A stretch of DNA of 64,000 nucleotides from Cryptomeria japonica (Eukaryota > Streptophyta > Pinopsida > Cupressales > Cupressaceae): the NCBI RefSeq assembly GCF_030272615.1, contig NW_026729332.1:1-64000 (forward strand). The letters run 5' to 3'. Of the stretch, positions 10,801 to 22,139 are shown in pieces (position 1 is the stretch's first letter; each line of letters begins with the position of its first letter). The position numbers were made by a program, and so were the translations under genes. The notes beneath the pieces are model-generated. The model was not told where the DNA came from. It was given only the letters and a program-made list of their open reading frames with translations, and did no database searches.

Positions 10801-11000
10801 ACAAGGCTTGGTACGTAGCTTAATTGGTGAGAGCTTCCTATGGTAGGCACGAGATCACAAGCTCTAGTCTCTTGTAGCCCACATGCTACTAAAGGTCATG
10901 TTGCACAAACATCATAGGTTACATTAAAAATTTTACCTAGTGTACTACAATTTATAGGGGACTACCTGATTCTTGTGGTCTCAATAAATACAAAAAAGAA
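10801..11000 (+). mobile_element. Candidate tRNA-derived SINE (left copy)
   Basis: TAGCTTAATTGG at 10816-10827 matches a pol III A box and is followed by TGAGAGC, as in a tRNA D-arm. About 40 bp on, a degenerate B-box-like CAAGCTCTAGTCTC lies at about 10858-10871. The unit ends in an A-rich tail (AAATACAAAAAAGAAA). The same unit is at 62860-63058. The family cannot be named from sequence alone. Possible short target repeats (AATACACAAGA versus AATACAAAAAAGA) are weak. Confidence 0.5.
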
Positions 11001-11893
11001 AATATAATTTCTCAAAGAAGAAAAAAAATTACATGCTTCTACCCTATAGTGATAACAAAAATATTTACCAAACTATCATAATCCTTAGAACCATTGCAAC
11101 ATTGTAGGGAGATGGGATCTGAACCATTTTGATACCAATGATCTAGATCTTAGGTGGTCCAAGAGATAATAATCTAAAATATAGAGACAAAGGTTTATAT
11201 TAAGATTGAATTTAAAAAATAGAATAAACAATCTTATTAATCTACATGTTGGGTACATAGTATACTCCCAAGGAAGATAAATGTTTGTATTTCCTCCTAT
11301 CTTTCTTGTTTTTCTTATGTCAAAATATATTCTTACAATTATTTTCTTATGTTATAGATGTAAATTTATATATTGTGTAAATGTTCATGAAGATAAATCT
11401 CATTATGCATGTTAAAATTGTTAAGCTTCCATGTGTTAGAATTCATCTTTTGATGGTTAGAATTCTAGTTTCTTAATATGAAAATAGATGACCAATATTA
11501 TGTAATGGCTCCAAAATTTGTGTTGGAGCATTGTGTGGTATTTTAAAATGTTGTGTGATAATATATATTGAAATATAAATAGTGGCATGTATTCATTAAG
11601 AGGAATAATTACAAATGCTACAAAAAACTGAAATAGAATCATCCATAAAGTTGTGTCAGGATTTAGGATGTTTCTTATGAGTTGCACATTATGGTTCCAA
11701 GTGTAACAAGAATGGTGTATGAATCAAGGAGCTAAATTTTATGATGTTTCATGGTTCTTGATATAAACTAGGGAGCACACATGTTATAGGAAAATACATG
11801 TATTGGTGTGATATGATTCTTAGAACTATGTGCATAGTGTATGGTGCATGGAGTTGCATGCTAGATTTTGTATTTTTCAGAGATGATTAACGC

Positions 11894-13201
11894 TAGTGCA
11901 TTATCATGTTTAGTACCACATGAATCAAGTAGGGTGGTGTTTATAGACACCATTTCTAGGAACTTAGTAAGCAAGGGTTATGTTATTATTAGCTAGTGCA
12001 TCAAGTAGACTAAATTAATGGTGATGAATGTGGATTAAAGACATTAAGCAAGTATGTAAGACACCTAGAATGATATTGCAAGCTAATGATGCCCTTACTA
12101 GGATTTTACATGATCTTTCTATTATGTTTTCATGTAAATATTATTTTGATTATCTCATGATAATATAAATGAGGTGAAATTAGTCCTTACAAACACTAAC
12201 CTAGGTTGTAATGTGAAATAAATTAGACTTTACTTGAATAATAATGGTAAAAAAGGGATGAAATTATCAATCCAATTTTAAACTGTTAGGTTCAAATATG
12301 CATGTGCGCAAGTGACCTACGTGAATTATGCATTTGTGGGTCTAATATAGGATGATGAATGGCGGAGATTTGATATGATTAATTTTGGTTTTAATTGTGT
12401 TTTTTTCAATGAAAATTTTCGATCACGATCAGATAAAATCAAACTGTCAATTCATAAATATGCATTGTTAAAATCAAAAGTAATAATATCAATTCTTCAT
12501 GGACTATGAAAAATCATGCTAACTAATGGTGGATATTATTGATTATTATCATACCTTTGAGATGCATGGAGATAGAATGAGATTAGGATAAAATCATTGA
12601 AATTCGATGTAAAATTATGTCAGGACATATAATAATCAATACATAAAAGACAACCTAATCAAATTAGGCCTAAAATATAAAAGAAGAGGACATGAATATA
12701 TTATCTTTTCTATTTCAATATGGATAAATATAAAAATTAGCAAAATTAAAGGAAAAATTAAAACAAAGCAATTTGAGATTTTGTTGTCAATCCTTGGATG
12801 AGTTTCGACAAAAAATGATGTTTATACTCTATGCATGATTTTTTATTTAAATACATTAGAAACTTGAATTTATTACTATATAATCATATTTAATTTTTTA
12901 ATCATAAAATAAATTTTTTTTTTTAATCAAAATTCTATTACCTATATAATTTTTATGTGAAAGCTTTTTCTGGTTGATATGAATATTTGTGGAAAGGAAA
13001 TGCATGAGATTTAAGTCTAATTAAAATTGTCGGTCAGTGTGGGAAATAATTGGAATGAAAAATATATAGTCACAATTTACATAGTTAATTTTCCACATTG
13101 ACACGCCATATTCTTATTTCACACGATACCCATCACACTCAAATTGGAATTATCGCTCAAGGACCCTCGAATTTGTTGTGCCTTACCTTCACCTGACACT
13201 G
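11894..13201 (+). repeat. 5' flank of RLP relic I (duplicate of 23815-25890)
   Basis: From GCTAGTGCATTATC onward this aligns with the region upstream of the RLP gene, including CATGAATCAAGTAGGGTGG, the 12640s AACCTAATCAAATTAGGCC segment and the promoter-proximal part (12960-13180 with about 25660-25890). It has only one copy of the promoter-proximal unit, whereas the RLP gene has two. It contains no gene of its own. Confidence 0.8.
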
Positions 13202-13267
13202 CTCAGCCTATTATTTGTAACATTTTTCTCATAAAAATGAGAAAAATGTTACAAATAATAGGCTGAG
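13202..13267. repeat. Perfect 31-bp inverted repeat with 4-nt loop
   Basis: The left arm 13202-13232 (CTCAGCCTATTA...TTCTCAT) is the exact reverse complement of the right arm 13237-13267, around the loop AAAA. The innermost right-arm bases GGCTGAG merge into the RLP-derived fragment. The hairpin therefore sits exactly at the junction between RLP 5' flank and RLP coding remnant. Confidence 0.95.
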
Positions 13268-13373
13268 TAGAGTCATTCCTCCTCATTTAACCAGGAAATG
13301 TTCTTCTCTTAGTGTTCTAGATTTGGCAAAAAATCATCTGGAAGGTAAAATACTAGCAAAATGGGGCAATATT
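13262..13373 (+). pseudogene. RLP relic I: ~110-bp LRR coding fragment
   Basis: Aligns with 27999-28110 of the RLP gene (TCATTTAACCAGGAA, TTCTTCTCTTAGTGTTCTAG, AATCATCTGGAAGGTAAA, TGGGGCAA). Both sides are abruptly joined to flank sequence: upstream DNA on the left via the hairpin, and 3' flank (matching 29550 on) on the right. About 2 kb before and 1.4 kb after this fragment have been lost. It cannot encode a protein. Confidence 0.85.
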
Positions 13374-13375
13374 TT

Positions 13376-13941
13376 TTGTATTATTTATTTTTTTGGACCA
13401 GGTCATATAGTTCAACCAAATTTATGTCTATTTCAAAATGTAAATATCTTGATTTGTGGGTGATCTTTCTACAATGTGTTTTTGAGCTATTGAATATCTC
13501 CACCCCTCCATAGGATGAAGTTCACAAGCCCTTATTTAAAGGAAATATCGTAAAGACTAAAATATTTGCTAAGGAAAAATTAAGATTGACAAAAAATGGA
13601 AAAACAAACCAGATTGAGGTAAATAATGAAAATGAACATGGAAGAAAAGTTTTAAAGTTTCTTGTATGAACTTCTTCAAAGTAAATAATGTTTGAAATAA
13701 AGGTAAACATCTTTAGAATGAGAATCTAGTTTTAGTTGTTATAATTATTGATCCAATGCAGAACCAAATAGAGATAATAGGAAAACAAAATAGGGAAAAC
13801 AAAGGAAATAAAAGAATATAAGAAAAAAACATATAATATAATATTTATGTGGAGATATATTTTTGAGAAAAAAATAAACACAAGAAGAGATGTGCACTGG
13901 TCTATATAAATTTCAATAGAGTTTACAATGCATCACTAACA
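13376..13941 (+). repeat. 3' flank of RLP relic I (duplicate of 29550-30098)
   Basis: From TTTTTTTGGACCAGG to CATCACTAACA this matches the DNA about 450-1000 bp downstream of the RLP stop codon. The two copies then diverge abruptly. It is non-coding; short ORFs such as the one on the minus strand at 13522-13710 are not supported. Confidence 0.8.
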
Positions 13942-14161
13942 CCCTTCGCTTTTTGTCTTCATTTCAATAACATCTGTTTTTTTTAACTAAACTCTCTATC
14001 TTGTCGCATTTTAATACAATGCCCTCATTAAAATGTGTTTCCTTCTAAGGAAAGAAAGCCTACCATATGTAATTTCTATGACCTAATGATGAATGATCTA
14101 GATTGACTAAAAAAAAGTATAATTTTACAATGCAATTTTTAAAAAGATTCCATTTGGGAGT
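13942..14161. other. Unassigned spacer
   Basis: A 220-bp AT-rich stretch between the RLP duplicate and the gypsy insertion, with no gene or recognised repeat. Its last five bases, GGAGT (14157-14161), are the left target duplication of the next element. Confidence 0.5.
14157..14161. other. Target site duplication, left (GGAGT)
   Basis: GGAGT here is repeated exactly at 19743-19747, flanking the element at 14162-19742. Five bases is the normal size for LTR retrotransposon integration. Confidence 0.9.
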
Positions 14162-14669
14162 TGATCTGATTTATGAAAACCAGATTACAATACCTAGTGT
14201 GATACTTGCGGTATTGTAGATTTCAACACAAAAAAAAAATTGACAACAAGAAGATTGCAAACCAAAAACTGTCTCCATTCTATTCAAAATTGGAGTTTAT
14301 ACAAGTCTAATGTATCCCAAGGGTCACACAAATCCCTTGGAATTTGAAATGAAGAGTCATCATAATGTTTATTACAATTAAACTATTAAAACTATCAAAA
14401 TTATCAAAAAAACTAATATAAAATTTCAGTCCACTTTGAGAAGGCATAACTTTCTCATCCTAGCTCCGAATTACAAACCGTTTGATGCATTGGAAAGGTA
14501 TTCAAATAATCTAGAACCAAATTTCGGATACATCAATGATGTCTCGTCGTGTTTCCCGCACCATATTTGTCCAAAAATGCACCAAAGACCCTCAAAATTG
14601 CAATTTACTAAAACATATAAAATTTTGGAAAAATTAGATTTCAATATTTTCCCAATTTAATCCTGATCA
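14162..14669 (-). repeat. 3' LTR (508 bp)
   Basis: Plus-strand ends are TGATCTGATT and CCTGATCA. It aligns along its full length with 19235-19742. The mismatches seen are near 14474, 14526, 14530, 14550 and 14559. Short ORFs within both LTRs are shared non-coding sequence. Confidence 0.93.
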
Positions 14670-14682
14670 TTCCTCCCCCCTT
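14670..14682 (-). other. Polypurine tract
   Basis: The element strand reads AAGGGGGGAGGAA directly before the 3' LTR. It overlaps the last two bases of the gag-pol stop codon TAA (14681-14683). Confidence 0.88.
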
Positions 14683-17600
14683 AAGAGGCAATGGGCCCCA
14701 TTGCACTAATCTGTTGCAACAGATGAGGAAATTGTTCTTCAATTTGTTCCTTAGTACGCCACTTGCCTTGATGAGAATGCTGACCAGCTCCAACCACCCG
14801 ATACAAAGGGATTTTCTGATTTCTCAAAGTCTTTAAAATGGATTCAGTAACATGGTCACACTGGACTAGAGCAGTAGTAGAGGGGTTTAACTCTGCAGCT
14901 TGAATGTATTCAGTAGCTTGGGAGATATCCAATAAAGGAGGAAAATAGGGTCTCAACAACTCCACATTGAAAACTGGATGCAGTCCCAAAAAAGATGGCA
15001 AATTAAGTTCAAAAGCATTCTCACCAACTTGTTTCACAATAGTGTATGGTCCATAACGAAGAGGTCGAAGCTTCCTATTTGGTCCATGTAGGCACTCTTT
15101 CTGAAAATGTAACCATACCTTGTCACCAACCTGAAACTGATGGGGAGTTCTATGTTTATCATGTCTTTCCTTATACTTCTGATTACTCTACTCCAATATC
15201 TCATAAACTTCTTGTTGTAGGTGTCTAATGTTATCAATGAATTTTTCTACTTTATCTACCTCCTTGTCACCATTCAATGGACTACTAGACTGTAGAGATG
15301 GTATTGCTACATCCATAGGTGCCAATGGCTGGTACCCAAGAGAGACCTCAAATGGACTGTGCCCTGTAGTACTATGGAGTGCACGGTTGTAGCTGTGTTG
15401 CACATAGGGTAAGCTTTCATCCCACGTGCGAGGATGTTTTGAATGATACATCCGTAAAATATGAATAATCATTCGATTCACCACTTCTGTCTGCCCATCT
15501 GTTTGGGGATGGAATGCTGTGGACTTTGTCAGTTTCGTGTCCATTTTAGCCCATAGTGCAGACCAAAATTTGCTGATGAACCTGCTATCCCTATCAGAAA
15601 TAATGGTTTTTGGCAAACCAAAATGAACCCACACATGTTCAAAAAATAGCTTGGCAGTATCTTCTGCAGAAATCATCTTTTTACATGCCACCATGATAGC
15701 CATTTTAGAAAACCTATCTACCACAACATATACACAATCATGCCCCCACCTGGTAGTTGGAAGCCCAGACATAAAATCCATTGAAATAGACTGCCATGGC
15801 TTATCAGGAATAGGTAATGGTAAGTATAGACCCAACTTACGGTTTGCTGGTTTTGCAATCGCATAGGCTGCACAAGCTTGTATATGTGAAATGACATCTT
15901 GCTTCATTTTTGGCCAATAGAAATACTTTTGAAGGATAGCAGTAGTCTTACCAATACCAAAATGTCCTGCAACACGACTGTAGTGAGCTTCCCATATCAT
16001 TTTCTTCCGTTCTTCGGTGGGTACACATATGTGACCATTATGGCAAAGAAACCCATCCTGCAAGTGAAAATCAGAGACAGATTTTCCTTTTACCAAATTA
16101 CTATAGATGTTAGCAAAATTAGGGTCAGTACTATATAGTTGTTCCCAAGTGGATGATTGATGACCGCATGAATCCAACACTATTGTCAAACCTGCAATTG
16201 GAGGCCTACTCAAACAATCTGCCACCTTGTTACTGCTTCCTTTTTTATGACGAATGTTGAGGTGAAATTGTTGTAAATAGACTGACCACCATTGATGTCT
16301 ATCATTCTGTAGCTTTCCTTGTGTTTGCAAGAATTGGAGTGGTTTATGGTCTGTATGTATAACAGTTTCTTTTCCCAGTATATAGTGTTTCCATTGTTTG
16401 CAAGCCTGAACAATGGCATACAACTCCTTATCATAGGTGGGATACTTACGTACTGTATCAGAAAAATTTTCACTATGATAGGCAACAGGATGCCCATTTT
16501 GTGTGAGTACCGCACCAAGAGCATAATCTGATGCATCTGTTTCTATCTCAAATGCTTGGTGTAGATCTGGAAGGACCAATACTGGTGCTAAACATAGTCT
16601 TTTCTTTAACTCCTCAAATTCTTGTTGTTGTGCCTCTGTCCACTGAAATTTTGCTTGTGCTCCACCCCTGAGTGATTGATTAAGAGGCCATGATATGTGT
16701 GAGAAACCAAACACAAATCTATGATAGAAGTTGGCTAAGCCCAAGAAGCTGCGAAGCTCTGTGAAATTTTTAGGGGATGGCCAATCTTGAATTATTTGAA
16801 TCTTTGCTGGATCAACATGAACACCCTCATTGTCAATGATATACCCTAAGTATTGAATACTCTGCATACCAAAAGAACACTTCTCAATGTTGGCATAAAG
16901 TTTGTGTTTTTGCAGAGTTGAAAGAACTTGTTCAACATGCTGCAAATGCTCAGACCAAGTTCTGCTAAAGATGAGTATGTCATCCAAATAAACAACTACA
17001 AAGGAATCAATGAATGGTCTAAGCACATCATTCATCAATCTCATAAATGTGGCTGGGGCATTTGTTAGGCCAAAAGGCATGACCAACCATTCAAACAAAC
17101 CTTCCTTAGATTTAAATGCAGTCTTCCACACATCTGCTGGATCAATTGGTACTTGGTGGTATCCAGACTTCAAGTCAACTTTTGTAAAGAATTTAGCCCC
17201 CCTAAGTTGGTCCAACAAATCATCAATTCAAGGGATTGGATATCTATTTTTAACAGAGATTTTGTTTAATGCTCTATAATCAATACAAAGCCTCCATGTC
17301 CCATCTTTCTTTTTAGCAAGGACAATTGGACTTCCACAAGGTGAAGCACTTGGACGAATGTGTCCTTTTTGAATCAACTCCTGAATTTGTCTCTTAATCT
17401 CATTATTTTCCAAAACTGACCTCCTATATATTGGCTCATGTGGTAGCGGTGTGCCTGGAATTAAATCAATAGAGTGCTTGACTTGATAGTGTGTTGGTAC
17501 TCCCACTGGTGGTGTAAACACACTGTGATATTCTTTCAAAATTTTATCTATTTGATTTTGTTGATTCTCTGTTACCTTAGCATGTGTATTAAGAACAGCT

Positions 17601-19207
17601 GACTTTGTTTGTTCAGGGCGAATCATGAGTACAATAAAAGCTCTAGTTTGAGCAATCAAGCGTTTACATTGTTTAGCACTAATTAAAGATGTAGTTTGTG
17701 TTGGACATACCTCTGGTATTCGGTACCTCTTCTCACCAAGCTTGATTGTAACACTACGTGGCCTTGACTCATACACCCCATGCCTCTGATACATGTATGG
17801 CTGCCCCAGCAAGACATCGCATACATCCAATGGTGCTACATCACATATCACTTCATCCTTGAAAGGCTTGATTGAATATGGCAAACGACATTGTTGATTG
17901 ATTTGAATATCTTGTCCCTCATTCACCCATCCCATAGAGTATGGTTGTGGGTGTCTTGTCACTTTCAAATTTAATCTTTTGACTGTCTCCCTAGAGATCA
18001 AATTCTTTTGACTCCCACTGTCAACAATAAAATGTAGAGGCTTTCCATCAACCCACATCTGTGAATGAAAAAGTCTCTCTTCATCTTCACGGGGAAATAC
18101 TTTAGCAGTTCCAACTACGGCATATGGGTTTGCTTCTATGATGGAATCATTCTCCTCTTTCTTAGAATTATCTATTGGTGACGATTCAGGTTCAACTTCC
18201 TCCCCTCGTATTTCTGTCATCAAATTTTTAATACTTCGACAATCCTTTGAATTATGGGTTGGGGACCTATGCATCTCACACCACATGCCTATGTCTATCT
18301 TTTTAGTAGACCACCATGTGTTCTTGGGTGAATTTGAATGAGGTTCCTTGGTCACCTGTTTCCCTGCAAATTTATTGCCACCTTCAGCCCTTGGCTTGTT
18401 GTTTGCAAAGTAGTCCCTCTTCCCTCTTTGCTTGGATTTTTCTTCAATTTTTGTAGCATATTTATAGGCAGTTGCCAATGTCTCAATATTTAAAAAATCC
18501 ATCTTTGTTTGAATATACCTGTGAAGTCCACTCCGATATTTCAAAATTCTATGCTTCTCTGAATCATTAATACCGAGTTTTGCTGAAAGTGAATGGAATG
18601 TATTGGTGTAATCTTGCACAGACTGATCCCTCCTTTGGCGAAGAAGCTGCCATTCTATGTATTTTTGTTCATATACATCCTCCGGGAGGTAGGCTTCTTT
18701 GATATATTCCACAAATTCTCCCCATGTGGGCTTCTTATCAAGAGATAGTATAAAACCATCTTCAGCAACTGATTCTTGTTCTTTATTTGCTACTTTGGTT
18801 TCCCATGCTAATTTCACATGGGTTTCAGCTTTGAGGAGAGCAAATGTTATCTTTTCAGCATCTAAGAAATTATTTATAGAAAAGTACCTATCCAACTTTG
18901 ATAACCAGTTATCAACAGCTTCAGCATCGACCTTTCCTTCAAAATTTGGGATGTCGAAATTGACCTGCACTTTGAAAGGGGTATTTCCACGAAATGGTGT
19001 TTCAGATTCAGAGGGTTTTTGCTTCTGTAGGAGGTATGAAAAGTGACTCATCATCTCCTCTCGTTGCTTATTTAAAGCTTCCTCGACCAACTTTTTAACA
19101 TCATTGTCTGACATCTTCGATTGTGTGCGTCTCAAAGGTGGGTATTTTGACAAATCTTGTGTATCCAATCCTAATCTTTGGTAGGAAGACCTTGTGTAAA
19201 TTGGCAT
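14681..19207 (-). pseudogene. gag-pol: Ty3/gypsy gag-pol polyprotein with two premature stops
   Basis: One frame of 1509 codons. Gag: about 80-230. Zinc-knuckle-like [14 protein letters not shown]: near 312. Protease VDSGSQ: near 392. RT: about 540-780, with YLDD near 739. RNase H: about 850-960, with TDASDYALG and HTDHKPL. Integrase zinc domain, then a D,D,E core (MDFMSGLP, ISDRDSRF, and QTDGQTEVVNR). A GPY-like segment (YGPYTIVKQVGENAFEL) and a chromodomain-like tail (KIPLYRVVGAG, KWRTKEQIEEQFP) follow. TGA at 17228-17230 (codon 660) lies just after YPIP, and TAG at 15188-15190 (codon 1340) lies between integrase core and GPY. The frame is the same on both sides of each stop, so these are point mutations and not frameshifts. 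In the integrase HHCC motif the last Cys is Tyr (ACAAYAIAK, about 15863). RT and DDE catalytic residues are present. Confidence 0.92.
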
Positions 19208-19216
19208 AAAGGAGCA

Positions 19217-19234
19217 TTCCCGCTATGATACCAC
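19217..19234 (-). other. Primer-binding site (initiator tRNA-Met type)
   Basis: Directly after the 5' LTR the element strand reads GTGGTATCATAGCGGG. It matches the plant iMet primer site TGGTATCAGAGC with one mismatch. Confidence 0.88.
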
Positions 19235-19742
19235 TGATCTGATTTATGAAAACCAGATTACAATACCTAGTGTGATACTTGCGGTATTGTAGATTTCAAC
19301 ACAAAAAAAAAATTGACAACAAGAAGATTGCAAACCAAAAACTGTCTCCATTCTATTCAAAATTGGAGTTTATACAAGTCTAATGTATCCCAAGGGTCAC
19401 ACAAATCCCTTGGAATTTGAAATGAAGAGTCATCATAATGTTTATTACAATTAAACTATTAAAACTATCAAAATTATCAAAAAAACTAATATAAAATTTC
19501 AGTCCACTTTGAGAAGGCATAACTTTCTCATCCTAGCTCCGAATTACAAACCATTTGATGCATTGGAAAGGTATTCAAATAATCTAGAACCAAATTTTGG
19601 AAACATCAATGATGTCTCGTCATGTTTCCCCCACCATATTTGTCCAAAAATGCACCAAAGACCCTCAAAATTGCAATTTACTAAAACATATAAAATTTTG
19701 GAAAAATTAGATTTCAATATTTTCCCAATTTAATCCTGATCA
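19235..19742 (-). repeat. 5' LTR (508 bp)
   Basis: The partner of 14162-14669, same length, with about 1% mismatches. It is followed on the plus strand by the target duplication GGAGT (19743-19747). Confidence 0.93.
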
Positions 19743-19747
19743 GGAGT
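19743..19747. other. Target site duplication, right (GGAGT)
   Basis: An exact match to 14157-14161. Confidence 0.9.
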
Positions 19748-21480
19748 ACTACCCTAGAACCCCTTCTAGGGAGAATCTTGGAGGGGCAACACTAGTGGGG
19801 GTTAAGTGCCCCACCCCTTTTTAGGTATTGGGATCTAAACGTAGCTAAAATAAGATCATTTCTTAGTGAGTACATATTCCATTATGCAATTTTCAAACAA
19901 TAGGAATAATTAATTATAGAATATTTACAACGTTGATGGCACCTTAATCATAAAAAATGAGACATATATAAATTGCATTCATAGAAATTTGGCCATTAAA
20001 TATACTTGGCTTTGTTTTTTTGTACCTTTGGACCTTTATCAAATATAAATTTCCAATTGAAACATTGAATCATTTGAATGAACTATTTTTGAAAACAATA
20101 TTATATAACCTCATTACATGTATGCAATTCTATTACATCTAAAAATAATAATGGATGAAATGGATCATATTTTGTCTATAATAATTGAGCTTAGGTAGAC
20201 TATTTTGAGATTGTACAAAGTAAATGGGTGAACTAAAAGTGCTCTACAAATATTTTATCAACTTACAATTGCCCTTTGTATGGCTTCTTGCTTTCATAGA
20301 ACTCTCATTGTTATGACATTAGATGCAACCTACATTAACTACAATACTATTCATATTTATTGATATTTCATTTAATGATTTATTCATCTATTTAATTTTT
20401 TAAATTCGTACATATAAAAGAAACTAAGAATAAATACATATTTATATCAAATAATTAATCTTATTTCTTTCTCAATAATATATTTCACTACAGATCAATA
20501 TACTATTATTATAATTAATCGATAGGCTATCTTCTGTGGGACACCCCAAATTCCCCCCCAAAACTAAAAATTTCTCACATTGTTGTTGTTTCATTTCAGT
20601 TGTCTAAAAAGGTGCGGTTACTGATTTTTCTATTTCTTCACCTTTACATAGGTTTTTCCTTGTCTCCATGCATTTCTACGCACTCCCCTTTCAACATTAC
20701 ACTCTTCTTCTCCTCGCACACCCAACCATGCTTATCTTCATCTTTTGCGCAGATTACACACACTCTCCTCACATAACCATCAAATAGTGAGTTCACTATT
20801 TTATTTTACGCAACCTTCTTTTGTCTTCTCATGTGCTATCAACTCTTCTACTTTTCATTGCCGGGTCTCTTCCCCTTCCTCACACACTAACCCTCTCTAT
20901 TTTTGTGCATGTTCAACCAATTTTCTTCACCTCTTCTGGTTGCTTCTTTCGTATGAGTCTTAACATTTTTTGTGGTATATGCCTTATCTTGATCATTAGA
21001 TAGAATAGCGTGGGCCGTTAGTGTGATCCTTTTTCACACTCCCTAAGGTTTTGATTGTCTATGATTCAGCCAACATAACATAAATTTCTAGCCAATGACA
21101 TCCATTTCATATGACTCATCATGATCATCTAGTATGACATGGCTTGTTATTTTGATCTGTATTGTTGTTTAAACTCGATAAAGAATTCATTATATAGTAG
21201 AGTTTGTCTTGCTAGTTTGATTTTTGTTCTTGTTTATTCTTCTTAAGGAATTGGTCACCTAATATAGTGTGGTTTGCTAGTTGTGATTGTTTAACATAGC
21301 AATATATGGATCATCCAACATAACATAACTTGTTGGCTAGTGGAATCCATATCGTATATGTGTTCTTGCAAGAATTTGAATCCACATAAAGTTCCGAAGT
21401 GGAAGTTATTTTTTCCAATTTTTAAAATTTCTCACAATTGATCTAAAAAATTGAGATACTTAAAGATTGAATCTTGAAAA
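19748..21480. repeat. Duplicated flank (block F), copy 1
   Basis: Two parts recur further right in the same order. About 19905-20510 matches about 33845-34500 (ACCTCATTACA, ATAATGGATGAAAT, ATTAATCTTATTT). About 20945-21470 matches about 36375-36885 (TTTTTGTGGTATATG, CAACATAACATAA, TGACATCCATTTCATATG, CTTAAAGATTGAA). The pyrimidine-rich middle (20540-20945) is unique to this copy. Two short ORFs there look like chance products of C/T-rich DNA. No gene is called. Confidence 0.7.
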
Positions 21481-22139
21481 AGTTTAGAAATATGAAATGT
21501 ATTACTCCAAGTCTAGTTTTCAAACATGTAATTTATTTTAATACCCAAATGATATAAATTGATTTTCAGAAAGCATTTCTAAAAACTACTATTTAAAATT
21601 GTATGTTTCAAGAGCATACAATACATGTGTATGGTCACCATATTTTGATCTAATTTATTTATTTATTTATTTCTGAAAGCTACTGGGAAAAATATGTGTA
21701 AGACATCGAAGATTGATGAGGATTTTTTTGGTACTTTTTTTCTAAATGTTTCAGATATTGCTTTTTACAATTCTCATTCTTAAACCTAATAAAAAACAAT
21801 AATAATTTAAGCTAACACAATAAATTGTATACTAACAGGAAATTAATTATAGATTAATTAATTGTGATAGTAATTGAAATGTGAGTATTTTGAGGTTAAA
21901 ATATGTTGTGTGATCAAATTTGATACTAGCAAGTTTTGACACTTATAAAATTTGATGTTGGTAAGTTTTGATTATAAATTGAAAGGAAAAATCTTACAAT
22001 ATGTTAGTATGTTCTAATTTTAGTAAATGTTCATATAATCCTATGATTGTAATGTTGTACTGATGTTCTTAATTAGATTTTAGTATTGATTGATCTGGAT
22101 CAAAACTAATTGATTAGATGGCTACAAATGACTTAAGGT
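21481..22139. other. AT-rich spacer without recognisable gene
   Basis: About 660 bp of AT-rich sequence with simple A/T runs (for example TTATTTATTTATTTATTT at about 21656). I see no coding, RNA or element signature. Confidence 0.5.

Larger units (their letters stand above)
7478..11893. repeat. Block D, left copy of a 4.4-kb direct duplication
   Basis: The block is collinear with 59575-64000 in the same orientation, about 52 kb away. Identity in a stretch of about 175 bp compared by hand is about 94%. It contains an LTR-like 3' region with a CACTGATTCACCCC motif (about 8764), a minisatellite, a SINE-like unit, and AT-rich DNA without supportable genes. A short ORF at 10216-10464 is broken by a frameshift in the right copy and is not called. 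The block runs without a break into sequence homologous to the 5' flank of the RLP gene (11894 matches 23815). D and the RLP locus therefore seem to have been neighbours before duplication. Confidence 0.85.
14162..19742 (-). mobile_element. Young, nearly complete Ty3/gypsy retrotransposon
   Basis: A 5581-bp element on the minus strand with two 508-bp LTRs differing at about five positions (about 1%). It has a perfect 5-bp target duplication, an initiator-Met-type primer site, a polypurine tract, and a single gag-pol frame covering the interior. Domain order is gag, protease, RT, RNase H, integrase, then a chromodomain-like tail, so it is Ty3/gypsy and probably chromovirus-related. Two in-frame stops and one lost integrase zinc ligand indicate that this copy is inactive. 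Confidence 0.93.

Noticed and set aside
10801-10880. Functional tRNA gene
   Set aside because: The A box is good, but the B box is degenerate and no cloverleaf with a credible anticodon arm and acceptor stem can be drawn.
11125-11160. Minus-strand TTGGTATCAAAATGG as a primer-binding site
   Set aside because: It matches only the first eight bases of the iMet site, and no LTR pair surrounds it.
14436-14660. 74-codon ORF, also at 19509-19733
   Set aside because: Both lie inside the two LTRs of one element. The repetition comes from the LTRs and does not indicate a gene.
20745-21003. Two overlapping Ser/Phe-rich ORFs
   Set aside because: They lie in pyrimidine-rich DNA, no start context or homology is recognised, and they are not present in block F copy 2.
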